Shown here: positions 47,703 to 58,598 of the stretch, piece after piece
Layout of the letters: each line of letters begins with the position of its first letter
Position numbering within the stretch: position 1 is the stretch's first letter
Origin: Sycobia sp. Sy_11
Taxonomy: Eukaryota > Arthropoda > Insecta > Hymenoptera > Epichrysomallidae
Assembly (NCBI GenBank): GCA_018907035.1
Contig: JACCIC010000352.1
Coordinates: forward strand, 139,001-203,000
Length of the DNA stretch: 64,000 nt
Direction: 5' to 3'
Notes under the pieces: model-generated
The model's database searches: none
What the model was told of the DNA's origin: nothing
The model's input: the letters and a program-made list of their open reading frames with translations, nothing else
Position numbers and translations under genes: made by a program

Positions 47703-47910
47703 CTGATTCTATTTTAAGTTGCAGAGGACGAACAGCAAACCCTTGATCACTTATGTGGATGGGGGACGTAGGATAGTGTCATAAGAAGAGGAGCCGTATA
47801 GGCTAACTAACAGCCCCGCCGAAGTAATATTTCCGGATACTTCCGGCGGGATGCTGGTTTCGAGAGGCCACTAGTGCAGAGCTTGCTCTGCCTACCCCTA
47901 ATAAAAAAAA
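47703..47910 (+). other. 3' UTR of the R1-clade element with two hairpins
   Basis: CCCGCCG-AAGTA pairs with TACTT-C-CGGCGGG (about 47816-47852), and GCAGAGC/GCTCTGC pairs across TT (47876-47891). Both are kept in copy B, which suggests recognition of the RNA 3' end by the reverse transcriptase. Confidence 0.75.
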
Positions 47911-48070
47911 TCACATACATACACACCCACACCCACACCCACACCCTCAGAGAGAGAGAGAGCGAGAGAGAGAGAGGGAGAGAGAAAGAGAGAAAGGGAA
48001 AGAGAGAGCGAGAGAGAGAATGGACTTTCAGTGCCGAAATACAAAAAAGAATTACTACACGCATTTCTTT
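47911..48070. repeat. ACACCC, AG and AT microsatellites
   Basis: ACATAC and CACACC repeats to 47947, AG-rich run about 47949-48020, then sequence resembling 49500-49545. Confidence 0.85.
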
Positions 48071-48571
48071 TATATATATTATAACGGCGTTTTCTCGCCG
48101 TCCACTTGCCTTGAGGCGGTGCAGATACGTGCGGATACTCCGCGTTTACCTGTAACGAAATGGGGAAATCGGTAGTGGATAACAAAACACGACAACCGAT
48201 CTACGAGAATCATCACACGTTATTTATTTCTTTATGTACACGCACACACACATTCTCACATACGCAATACAGTAAGACTTCGCATGCACACGTACTCGTT
48301 TCACACACACACACTCGCACACGTAACTAGTTGCGCAGATTCGGCGACACTTCCGACGGTTACAATGACACTCTAGCACGATACACGCGGGGGACGGAGA
48401 CATGCGACAGGGACATATACGGACGAATAAACGTTAAAACGCTAAGTTTAGCGGCGGACGCGGCAAACTTACTTCCTAGCCCACTAGGCGATCAAGTACT
48501 TGCTTTTGTCAGGTACTGCGGGGTGATCTTGATCGTCCTCCGGAACGGGCCGCTGGACGTGGTGGCCGTCC

Positions 48572-48603
<32 letters not shown>

Positions 48604-49218
48604 TTCTCCCGCTTGACACCAGTCAGGCAGGCAGTGGCGGCGGCGGTGCGGGGCCTGCTCTCTCGCGATGCTCGGCTCCCGTCGGGCAGGCAGTTGGAGA
48701 TGCTGCTGCTGCTGCTGGGCCGTCGGCCAGTTGGTGGTAGAGGTGGAGGAGAGCAGGGGCTCTCGGGCGGCAGGTCGCACACGACTCTGGTCGTGCAGGC
48801 GGCCGCGGCTACGGTGGTGTCGGTGGTGTAATGGCGGTCGGAGAGCTACGCGCTCTCCCGGTGCGAACACTTGCTGCGGCGAGCGTCGCCGAGGCTTGAA
48901 ACACAGTATTCGCGAGGTCCTCTCTGTCCTTTTCAAGTCGTCTTCTAGCTGATGCTTTAAAGCACAGACACGAGCCACTCACAATGCGGGGCTGACTATC
49001 CTCGATGGTTACAACGGAGCTTGAGGCGACGTACGAACCGGTGACAAATGCATCAGTCTTTCACCGTGTCTGGACAGAGAAGAAGGCCTACGCTTCTTTC
49101 TCGTTCGAGCGTCGCGTTGCGCGGCGCTTCGCGCGCGCCCTTTTGGCAGCGCGACTGTATTACTCGCACTTACGCGCGCGCGCGGTTTTCATCGCAGGGA
49201 CCGTCGATCGGGACGGTT

Positions 49219-49225
<7 letters not shown>
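48071..49225. other. GC-rich island of unknown nature
   Basis: About 1.15 kb clearly richer in GC than its surroundings, bounded by TA runs. Holds AC and CT runs and CTG repeats. Long frames exist on both strands but their products are low-complexity (Arg, Ser, Gln rich) and overlap, so I support none. TGTAAC at 48150 and GTTACA at 49213-49218 could bound a solo LTR, without a target duplication to prove it. Confidence 0.4.
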
Positions 49226-49261
<36 letters not shown>

Positions 49262-49435
49262 ATATATATATATACAAGTGTTCTTTAACTTAAAACTTTT
49301 ATGTTCAAATTTTGATCTCCTTATTTTGACGCGCGCGCGCGCGTGTAATTGTCGTGTAATTATATAAATAAATACATGTAATTGTGAATGGGGGTGAAGA
49401 ACATATATATATATATATATACATTATTGAGAGAC

Positions 49436-49475
<40 letters not shown>

Positions 49476-49735
49476 GACATTGCTCGCGGTTGAAGTCCGT
49501 CCGAAGTCGTCGAAATAAAGAAAAGAATTAGTCACGCATTGATATTAAAATTTATATATAGACGTATAGACGCGCAGTTGTTTTCTTTTTCGCTCGGTCT
49601 TTCACTTCCCCTACTTCCCCTCTTCGACATCGTGTCGACATGTCACGTTGCCTCTCCCCTTAATAGCAGCCTGTACGCGTGCCCACCGTTTCTCCTTCAT
49701 TGCTGTAATGTCTTATATTATATATATATATGAAT
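49226..49735. repeat. Microsatellite-rich repeat unit (possible empty target site)
   Basis: TA runs, a GC run (49331-49343) and an AG run (about 49432-49472). The unique parts resemble the left flank of copy B (30530-30600), its right flank (34500-34740) and the right flank of copy C (48000-48070). Confidence 0.6.
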
Positions 49736-51380
49736 ATGTCCGAATAGCTATTCGGACATTTTTCAGCAGTGTGATACATTTATCGATAGTCGAGATGGCA
49801 GACGGACCTTGTTCGTGATTCTGCCGCAAAATCTGGCGCTGTTACGGAACCAACGTCGCTTATGTTTCCGGGAATCTCGATGGTAGTGGTCGCCTCAGAC
49901 TAAACTGAACGTCTCAAACTTATCTACGGTAGGCGACCTCGCATCTTGATATAAGTTGCGTGTACAATTGATAATAATTGATGGAAATTTTCCATAAACC
50001 TATTTTTCGTAAAATATTATAAAATTGAAATTTAATAAATAATAATTATTTACGTATAAGTAAAAATAATTAATATTTAAAAGAATGCGCTTTTTTATAC
50101 ATATATAATTATCATTTATTTATATAAAACATTTTATAAATTGTTTCCTTATAACAGCACAGTGGACACATTGCGTTGTACATTTATATTATACATTCTA
50201 ACCAGAAATATTCATTTAAGACTGCTCCTTACGACGTACGCAGCGCTACGATGAACTACTAAAACGGAAACAAATTTACTTTTTCAGTTTTTGTCGTCAT
50301 TTCGCATTATTTAAAGACAAAAAACATTTTAAAAAATTCTTCAGATTATTCTACAAGTGGGAAAACAGAGATATGAATTAATCTATTTTTCTAAATTAGG
50401 AAAAAACAGTTCAAAAAGTTTTGTCTTACGAATCGTCTGCTGCACTCAGTCTAGTGTGTTTCAGATGTTAGAAAGAAACCATTTATTGTGAATTTTATGT
50501 ACTTGTTGAGCACCTAATTCGAGTTTTCCCACTTGTAGAATAAAACAATAAACCAAATAAAATTTGTTTTATTGCTCTAGATGCCACATATTTTGAGAAA
50601 ACAGAAAAAGTAAATTGCTTTCACAATGTAACCATAAATCCAATAAATAACTATAGTTGTCGGCAAAACAGGCAGAAATATTGTTGTTGCGTTTTGAAAG
50701 AGATGAAGCAGCAAACCATGCTCAATATCGTACGAATTCAATCAAGTAAAGGAGGCCCTGTGCTTTAAATTTTTACTATTATTTTAACTAATATTTTATG
50801 TATATACAGGATTAAAAACTATTATGAATGATTATATGTATGTATACTCATTTACTTTATATTTTTTAGTATAAGTTTTAGAAAAAAAAGCTATTTTATT
50901 CTACATTTTCAGACGATCATATATGCATACTGCATCTATTAGCGGTCGATGTATTGGACAAAAGTGCGTTCGTATCGTGGTTTCTTATTAGAGGATCGAA
51001 TTTCATTGCCTTGCTCTGTCGCGAGTAGTTGCGAGTAAAATCTAGCTGAAAGACCAAACATACGTTACCAGTACGGGCATAGGGCATTTTCGTCATTTTT
51101 AGTAAATTTTCTGATAATAGATGTTAATATTCATAGAGTAACTTTTTAACTGATACATATTACTAATACACACACACGCGTGCACGCGCGGGCGTATGTG
51201 TGTGATGCAAATATTGAATATTGCTAAATGTTGTTATACAGAAGCATGAAGCATAAATATTATATATATATGAAAATCTTTCAAATAATTTTTGGAAACA
51301 ATTTTTTGTTTATAACTATCTACTTTTTCTACATCTATTCAAATCATAAACATAAATCAATTGCTGACAATGGTGATTAT
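49736..51380. other. AT-rich spacer with a short inverted repeat
   Basis: ATTCTACAAGTGGGAAAAC at 50348-50366 is exactly inverted at 50523-50541. No coding frame recognised. Confidence 0.5.
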
Positions 51381-52873
51381 ATGAGAGGCTATTCCGATTG
51401 AGAGTCAAGTTCTCCAAAAGTTCTCTTTCGGCTCTCGCCGAGCTCTCTTGCATCTCTTCTGTAATACAATACCAAGTAAACAGTACATCAAAGTTCATCT
51501 ATAAGATTGTGTAGGCTATAAGAACGAGAGTCGAAGAGAACTGGAGAGAGCTAAAGAAAACCAGAGAACGTCCAATTTCATTATATATTTTTAGGTAATT
51601 TTTAGATATTCGCGATATAATATCTAATTGTTCTTTCTTGAAATAAATATTTTTTAATAAATTCTATTGCGTGCAGGTGAGGACTGCGGGAAGTTTGATT
51701 AAAATTTACTTTTTCATAATAATTTAATTTTTTTTATTTAAATTCTATATTATCTTGGAAAGTAATCTTCAAAGTAAAAAATGAAAAGTGTAACTTTCGA
51801 TTTATAATTTAATTTTTCATAAGAATTACTTATTTGAGACACCAAAAACTTATGTGCTTGTTGGCTCTCACTGAGCCCCCGCCGGTTCTTTTTGGCTCTC
51901 ACAGAGATCTCCCCGTCTCTCTTCTACTTTCAAAGTAGTTCCCTTCTTCCCTTTACAAAGAAGTGGTACGTTGTTTATAGATGATAACAATCAAAATTAT
52001 AATATAAATGAATAGATAAATATTGTCCCTGGTGGGAATGCACAATATTGCCTTGTTTGAACCGATTATTATTGTGCAAATGGTAGAATACATCAATGAC
52101 TATTGATCAGTGACAATGTTTATTGCTTAGTCTGTGATGGAAAACTTATCCAAACAGCTCTTTAGCATTTTATGAAAAAACTCCAAAAATCTGTTTTAAA
52201 CCAAACATGTGACATTTTTATATTGAAGCATATCAAATGAGAATCAAAAACATCAAAATCAAAAAAGTGATTGTTGTTCGCTTGTTATTATCTATACACA
52301 ACGTACTACTTATTTGTAAAGGGAAGAAGAGAACCACTTTGAACGTAGAAGAGAGACGGGAAAAACTCTGTGAGAGCCAAAAAGAACAGGCCAGTGAGAG
52401 CCAAAAAGCACATAACTTTTTGTGTCTCAAATATGTAATTCTTATGAAAAATTAAATTATAAATCGAAAGTTACTCTTTTCATTTTTTAATTTGAATATT
52501 ATTTTCCAAGATAATATAGAATTTAAATAAAAAAAATTAAATTTTTATGAAAAAGTAAATTTTAATCAAACTTCCCGCGGTCCTCAACGGCACGCAATAG
52601 AATTTATTAAAAAATATTTATCTCAAGAAAAAACAATTAGATATTATATCGCGAATATCTAACAATTACCTAATGAGATTGGACGTTCTCTAGTTTTCTT
52701 TAGCTCTCTCCAGTTCTCTTCGACTCTCGCTCTTGTCGCCCACACAATTTTATAGATGAACTTTGATGTACTGTTTACTGGGCGTTGTGTCACAGTAGAG
52801 AAGCAAGAGAGCTTGGCGAGAGCCGAAAGAGAACTTTTTCAGAACTTGACGCTCAATCGGAGTAGCCCCTCAT
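51381..52873. mobile_element. Fold-back element with about 610-bp inverted arms
   Basis: Left arm 51381-51992 and right arm 52269-52873 are reverse complements with scattered mismatches and small indels; the spacer is 276 bp. Outer ends are GAGAGGCTATTCCGATTGAG and its inverse. No transposase frame is present, and a target duplication is not evident. It could be a large MITE or a fold-back transposon. Confidence 0.85.
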
Positions 52874-53187
52874 CTATAAATGTATAAAAATATGAATTGC
52901 ATTTATTCGGCATTGGAAATGGCTTTCGATTTATAGGTGTGAAATAATGTTTGCACAATAATTAGCAAAGAAGTAACAATTATAATCAGCAAAATATCTT
53001 TAGAAGTATTAAAAACAAGGAAATAATATAAATATCAAGTTTTGATATTTTAGAGGATATTTTATTTATCACAATTATTGAAAACATAATGCATTCCATT
53101 AATAATTATTATTAAATTAATAATATTAAATTAAATTAAATCGTATAATATTGTATCAAGATGATATGGCAGTAGTATTAAATTAAA
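52874..53187. other. AT-rich spacer
   Basis: No gene or repeat recognised; precedes the 5' LTR of G3. Confidence 0.5.
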
Positions 53188-54167
53188 ATTTTATAAAAGA
53201 AAAATCATCCTCATAAAAAATTATTTATTCAATTTAATATGATTGAATTTAAATACATAAATTTATTCTCCTTTGATATATTTATTTATACAAAAATGTG
53301 GATTTCTAATCAGCTTTTTTAACACTCATTCCATTCGGTTTAAATTAATTTTGATTGATTTTTGATTATAAAAAAACCCCAATTAATTTACATGACGATA
53401 TGATTGGCAAATTCATTTTTTTGAACCTCTATTAATTTTGAATAATATATATAGATATAATTGTACAATTTCATGATTCTGATTTATTTGAAGAATACGT
53501 TGAAAACTATTTTTTTCCGAATCGGTTCTCAAAGAGCCAATCCGAAGGTTACGCTTTGATTCGCAGTCTAAAGCCTTAGCCACTAATGTACTATATATTG
53601 TTCGTGATATATAGCTCAACTGCCTTCAGAATCATTGGTAACAATAATTGATAATCCTATAAGCTTCAATGTTATGCTGTCTTAACTTTCTCTATCAATT
53701 CGTTTCGGGTATTACAATTCTATTTTTTGAACGAATATATAAACAACTGAATTTTGGAATAATTTTATTTATTATTATTATAAAAATAAAATTTTTAATA
53801 TAATAATACAGATATATCCTCAGTCGTTCATTAGAAATGCCACACAAAAAACTTGTGGCACAAAGAATTTAATCACGAAACAGGAAGCATTCGTATCTTT
53901 TGTTTTCAACAGAATATATGAAATAAATATTGTAGATTTTACTAATGTTTGTAAAATTTTTCTACTTTTACTATTACACATACTTTATTTATTGCAGATT
54001 TTTTTATGGAAATTGTATTTCCCGATGCTAAGTGATAAATAAGAAAAATTATTTTTTTCACTGCGACAAGATTACTGGTTTATATTCAAATTGTATAAGC
54101 TCCGAATAGACATTTTAAATTCTAAATATTCTTATAGAATTTTTTAGAAATTAATGAGCTAGTGTAT

Positions 54168-54221
<54 letters not shown>

Positions 54222-54779
54222 AAGAGATATAATAGGATATAATAAGATCCCACCAACACCACGGGTAGAAGAGCACCACCCCGAAGGCTATCCACGGAGC
54301 AGATCGAGGATCGGCAAAGACGTACCCTCGAACTGCTCCGTGAGACTCAGGGCCTGCCAGAAGGATTAAGGCAGAGAATATTACGACAGGCCTTCGGGGA
54401 GGAAGAAGAATGGCCCGAAGAAAGGAATAGCGGTTAGGGGGAAGAGGGGAGTAACGGAAGTAGAGAGGAGGAGTGACGGAAGTAGAAAGGAGGAGGTGAC
54501 GGAAGTAGAAAGGAGGAGGTGACGGAAGTGAAAGAAGTAGGTTACGGAAGATAGTAGGAGTAGGTAGTGGCAGGAGGGATGGGCGGAGAGATAGGAGAAG
54601 CCAGGGGGAAGTAGGAAATGGAAGGGGGGAAATTAGCGTGATACGGACAATCGGGAAAATAAGAGGGGGGAGACCTAGGACAAAACCAGGTAAAGAACGA
54701 TTCGCGGAGAAAAGGGGGGGGGGGAAGCGAGAGGTAACAGCGAGCGAAACAAGCGAAAACTGTAACGCGTAGTCAATGT
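53188..54779 (+). repeat. 5' LTR of G3 (right limit not determined)
   Basis: Matches 62458-64000. It has an AT-rich part, a TA run (54169-54218) and a purine-rich part with a minisatellite of about 23 bp (TGACGGAAGTAGAAAGGAGG units, 54430-54545). The last position that can be compared is about 54731; where the LTR ends and the primer site begins is unknown. Confidence 0.82.
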
Positions 54780-56225
54780 AAACGCGGTCCACTCACCGAG
54801 TGTTCCGGTTTAGGAGGGGGGAGTTTGCAATGGGAATTGCAGCTACTACAATCTGAAAATGAAAATAAGAATAAATAATGATTGAAGCAAAACATGAATG
54901 CATGTAATAAAAAGGAAAGATATGTATAGAATTGACATCAAGAAAAGTATAGATAAGAAGGAAAAATCAGGATACAGAAGAAGAAAGAAAAATATGCATA
55001 GAGAGAGAGAGATAGAGAGAATCACATGCAAATAGAAACAGGAAGACAGGAGAAGAAAATAAAAGATAAAATGATGCAGGCAGAGAAAGAAAGAAAAGTT
55101 AAATATAAAAAAATTTTTTTTTTTACGAAATAAAATTTTGAAGTTAAAAAAAAAAAAAAAAAAAAAAAACATTTTTTTTTAATTTTTAAAATTGCTAATA
55201 GGATAAAATTTTGAAGTTCACTAAGAGAAAAGGAATTTTCTTTTGAAATCTAGCGGGAAGTGTTAGTATGAATTGGGTGAGGGAAGAAAATTAGGAGAAA
55301 ATGAGGAGATAAGGAAGAGAACATGCAGATGGACGAGGACAAATAGTAGTTAATATAAGAGGGAGAGATTAACAAAAAAAAAAAAAAGAATTTTTTTTTG
55401 GTACCTGCGAATGTTGGACGAGTATAATTCTAGAATCTTGGAAGATTATTGGAGGTGAAGACCGACAACTGAGCGCCGAGGGAGATATTACAGGAAGTCA
55501 TTTACTTATGTATTGATATAATATATAAAACATATAAATATATACATGCTATTCCATGACTTGTTTATATACCATACGTCTTTATAAAATCTAATTATCT
55601 ATGTATGAAAGTTGTATCGATAATATTTATCCACGATAGTTGGGGTTCGGAATATTCAGTAATCGTTACGGGGAATACACATATATATATAGATATATAT
55701 ATATATAGATATATATATAGATAGTGGTTAACTAGGTAACAGGTAGTAATTAAAAGGGAAGTAGCTTAGCAGACGTGGGGTTTGTCGTAGAGGTGGCCAG
55801 CCGCGGGGTAAAAGTTACGCGAGTCGTCCGCTAGCCGGTTGGAGAAAGGGAGTGTAGAAAGGAAGTGTAGAGAGGAGGCCCTTCGAAGCCATAATTGCCC
55901 TTTCTTTTACAAAAAAAAAAAAAACATTTTTTTTTCTCAATTAATTTCTTTATACGGTGCTACACCCCGCACCACCTGTTACAATTTTTCTTTTGTTTTG
56001 TGTGTTTGTTGGTATCGCTTGAGGCCGGTTGGTGCGCCCCGAGCGGCTGCCTTGCTTTTTTTTCTTTCCCTTTTCTTTTTCTCGAGTTGTTGTCGGTGTC
56101 GCCGCGCTTGGGCCACACGCAACGAGGTTTGAAGTTCCCTCGTTGAAGAAAGAAGCAAACCGGAGTGACCTGAAGAGAGAGATAAAGGAAGAGACAGCTA
56201 CCGAGAAGTTAGAAGTAGAGCGACA
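54780..56225 (+). other. G3 LTR end and leader
   Basis: Purine-rich, with AG-rich sequence near 55000-55090, A-runs at 55146-55168 and 55376-55386, and a repeated TAAAATTTTGAAGTT (55129, 55204). No primer-binding site could be assigned and no coding frame is supported. Confidence 0.5.
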
Positions 56226-58598
56226 ATGGCTGAGTTGTTCCCGCGACTGACGGAAGCCTTGGAGCGGTCCCGCGGGGCTCGAGCTATCGCCCGCCGATTC
56301 CGCGACCTCACAGATGAAGAGATCAGCGAGGAACTGGGGGTCTACGGGCTTAGCCTGACGGGAACGGATGCCGACCGTAGAGAAAGATTGCTCCGTTACG
56401 AAGTCAAAGAGAGCTTGGCGGATGAGGAGTTCCCATGGGACCCTACAGTGGATGAAGTGGAAGACGTCCGAACGGCCTCTCCAGTAGAAATTAATGTGAA
56501 TGATGCTCCACGTCGAGGCAGCCTAGGAGAGGAAGACGGTACGGCTGCACCGACCGCAGGCAAGAAGAGCGGTCGAGGGAGGCCACGAAAGGGGTCGGCG
56601 AGGACAGACACCGGTAATTTAGAACTGGCGGGGTACAGTATCCCACGAGGCAACGAAAGGGTAGTGGGGGTGCCGATATCTAGTCCAACCCCTCCACCAC
56701 CCGCACAATCAAGGCCGGTTGCTCCCCAAAGCAGCGGAGAACCGATCGGCAACAATTTGGAGTCGCCGCCGCGGCCGTCACCGGTCGCCTTGACCCAGGG
56801 CGACCTTCTAAATATGCTAGGGTCGTTGTTAAGTTCAGCGTTGGCGCGGACGGAGTTGGGACGGAAGTTATTAGACGCGGGAAGGCTGACAGACGACTCC
56901 AACCTAGAAGTCCCACCCCCGGACCAGACTAAGTCGAAGACACCGATCATAGATACGGACGACGATGAAGCGAACGATCTGGAAGCGGTAATGGCCAGAG
57001 TGAAAAGGAAGGCGGACCATAAGCTGTCTGCAACACGTAAGGTAGTTCCCAGCCCGCCCCCAGTGAGTCCTGTACTGGGATCCGGGGTAGTTCAGAGGAA
57101 GAATGAGAAGGCGGGACCGGGCCCGACGCAGAGTTCCCCCGACGTCACCCGTCCGGAAGGGAAGAGGAAGCCACGGCGAGTGTCGGAGAGTGACAGCGAG
57201 TCATCCGAAGCAGAGTTATTCTTTTTGTCGGAAGAATCAGAAGAGGAAGAGAGCGAAGAGGAGTCCGAAGAGGAACTACCACAAGCCTCCGCCGCGCGAC
57301 CGACCCGAAGGACCGGTCCGATGAACTGTGAGAAAACACTCCAGAACTGGCGGTTGCGGTTCTCTGGATCAGAAAAGGATAACCCCGCGGGCTTCCTGGC
57401 AAAACTGAAGGACTGTAAACACAACACTCGCATGACGGACAGGCAAGTTTTGCGAGCTCTGCCAAGTATACTGGAGGATCCGGCGGGACAGTGGTTCAGA
57501 GAAGCAAAGCCAGGAATCACCACATGGAAAGAATTTGCAGCCGCCTTCCGTCACCAGTACTTAGGCGAGTGGGACGCCGCAGACCTGGAAGATGAGCTGA
57601 AGCGGCGCACCCAGGCAAAAGGGGAAAAATTCGTCCACTACTTGGCAGCTCTCCGCCACATAGTGGGCAGATGCCGAAACCCCCCTTCCGCGAAAAGCCT
57701 ACTCATAACCGCTTATCGGAATCTAATCCCGGAATACAGGCACTTCATCGCCCACAAACGAATTCGCAGCATGGAGGAGTTGGAGAAATGGTGTAGAGTG
57801 TGGGAGAGGATGAAGGAACTGGATAGTAGATATACGCCCCCACCTCCAAAGGATAAGATGCGGCTGCCGCTAGCCGCTGCGAGGAGTCAGACGGTCAAGA
57901 AGGTAGCAGCTGTAGAAGAGACGGACTCCAGCGGAAGTGAGCGGCAGCCAGAAGAAGGGAAGAAGAAGAAAGGAAGAGAAAGGATTAGCCCAGAACGGAG
58001 AGGGAAGCATCGAGAGGGGAGCTCACGACCCCGAGGAGAACACGGCTTAGTGGCGGGAGTAGACGCGCCGCCACCCAAACCACGGCCGATGCCAAGTCCC
58101 CGACCACACGCGCCCGACGGACCCCGTCCAGCCCCTCGACAGGTTGCACCACGCACGTCACCGGAGGACTACCGAGATAGGGCCCAGGCCGCGAGGTCGA
58201 CCTGGCCCCGTCGAAGCCTCGGACCACAGGAAGTACTACCACGGAGGGGCGCGGGTGTTCTCCGAGCGAACGATTACCCGGGGGAGGGGGTACCACCGAG
58301 GGAGGATGGTGCCTTTTGGGGTACGTGCTACTACTGTAACGTGGAGGGCCATCGCGCCTACGAATGTCCCCATGTGGAGTGCTACGCATGTAGACGCAGA
58401 GGACACCGGTCCAGGGAGTGCCCTGAACGCCAGACGCCTCCTGTTCGAAACCCACCTTATCCGACAAGGGGGCCGCCCAGTCCACCTGCCCCTAGCCCCC
58501 CACCCAGAGGAGGAAGCTGGGGAAATGGATTGGCGGGGAAGCAAGTAGGGCCCATGCTTCCCGGCCCACAGCGACAGGGGCCCGAGAGACGACTTTGA
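56226..58598 (+). CDS. gag: G3 Gag polyprotein
   Basis: ATG at 56226 (CGACAATGGC); 790 codons, long for a Ty3-like Gag. Residues about 27-60 form a SAP-like motif (LTDEEISEELGVYGLSLTG) like that of G1 Gag. Residues 80-365 are proline-rich and then strongly acidic (SESDSESSEAE, EESEEEESEEE). Residues about 365-540 are the capsid-like domain (WRLRFSGSEKDNPAGFLAKL ... AGQWFREA ... YRHFIAHKRI). Near residues 702-735 lie two zinc knuckles, CYYCNVEGHRAYEC and CYACRRRGHRSREC, both complete CX2CX4HX4C. The frame is intact. The zero-frame product ends at 58598, 72 bases after a GGGAAAT shift site. Confidence 0.93.
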   Translation: MAELFPRLTEALERSRGARAIARRFRDLTDEEISEELGVYGLSLTGTDADRRERLLRYEVKESLADEEFPWDPTVDEVEDVRTASPVEINVNDAPRRGSLGEEDGTAAPTAGKKSGRGRPRKGSARTDTGNLELAGYSIPRGNERVVGVPISSPTPPPPAQSRPVAPQSSGEPIGNNLESPPRPSPVALTQGDLLNMLGSLLSSALARTELGRKLLDAGRLTDDSNLEVPPPDQTKSKTPIIDTDDDEANDLEAVMARVKRKADHKLSATRKVVPSPPPVSPVLGSGVVQRKNEKAGPGPTQSSPDVTRPEGKRKPRRVSESDSESSEAELFFLSEESEEEESEEESEEELPQASAARPTRRTGPMNCEKTLQNWRLRFSGSEKDNPAGFLAKLKDCKHNTRMTDRQVLRALPSILEDPAGQWFREAKPGITTWKEFAAAFRHQYLGEWDAADLEDELKRRTQAKGEKFVHYLAALRHIVGRCRNPPSAKSLLITAYRNLIPEYRHFIAHKRIRSMEELEKWCRVWERMKELDSRYTPPPPKDKMRLPLAAARSQTVKKVAAVEETDSSGSERQPEEGKKKKGRERISPERRGKHREGSSRPRGEHGLVAGVDAPPPKPRPMPSPRPHAPDGPRPAPRQVAPRTSPEDYRDRAQAARSTWPRRSLGPQEVLPRRGAGVLRANDYPGEGVPPREDGAFWGTCYYCNVEGHRAYECPHVECYACRRRGHRSRECPERQTPPVRNPPYPTRGPPSPPAPSPPPRGGSWGNGLAGKQVGPMLPGPQRQGPERRL
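58520..58562 (+). promoter_or_regulatory. Candidate -1 frameshift signal of G3
   Basis: GGGAAAT at 58520-58526 reads G GGA AAT in the Gag frame. The -1 frame is open from here into the next ORF. After nine bases an 8-bp stem GGGAAGCA (58536-58543) / TGCTTCCC (58555-58562) follows with an 11-base loop. Confidence 0.75.

Larger units (their letters stand above)
43776..47910 (+). mobile_element. R1-clade non-LTR retrotransposon copy C
   Basis: Starts CAGTGTGGAGTTTTGTTGC and ends with the 3' UTR hairpins and an A-run at about 47903-47910. Flanked by AC repeats at 5' and by ACATACACCC-type repeats at 3'. About 4.1 kb; an internal deletion fuses ORF1 to the endonuclease. Confidence 0.93.

Noticed and set aside
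48331..48978. Overlapping ORFs of 162-166 codons on both strands
   Set aside because: Translations are runs of Ser, Arg or Gln from CT and CTG repeats, with no domain.
54220..54792. 190-codon minus-strand proline/leucine-rich ORF
   Set aside because: It is the antisense of the purine-rich minisatellite part of the G3 LTR; composition explains it.
58536..58567. H-type pseudoknot after the G3 shift site
   Set aside because: Loop GGGCC could pair with GGCCC downstream, but there are no bases left to cross the 8-bp stem, so the fold is sterically unlikely.
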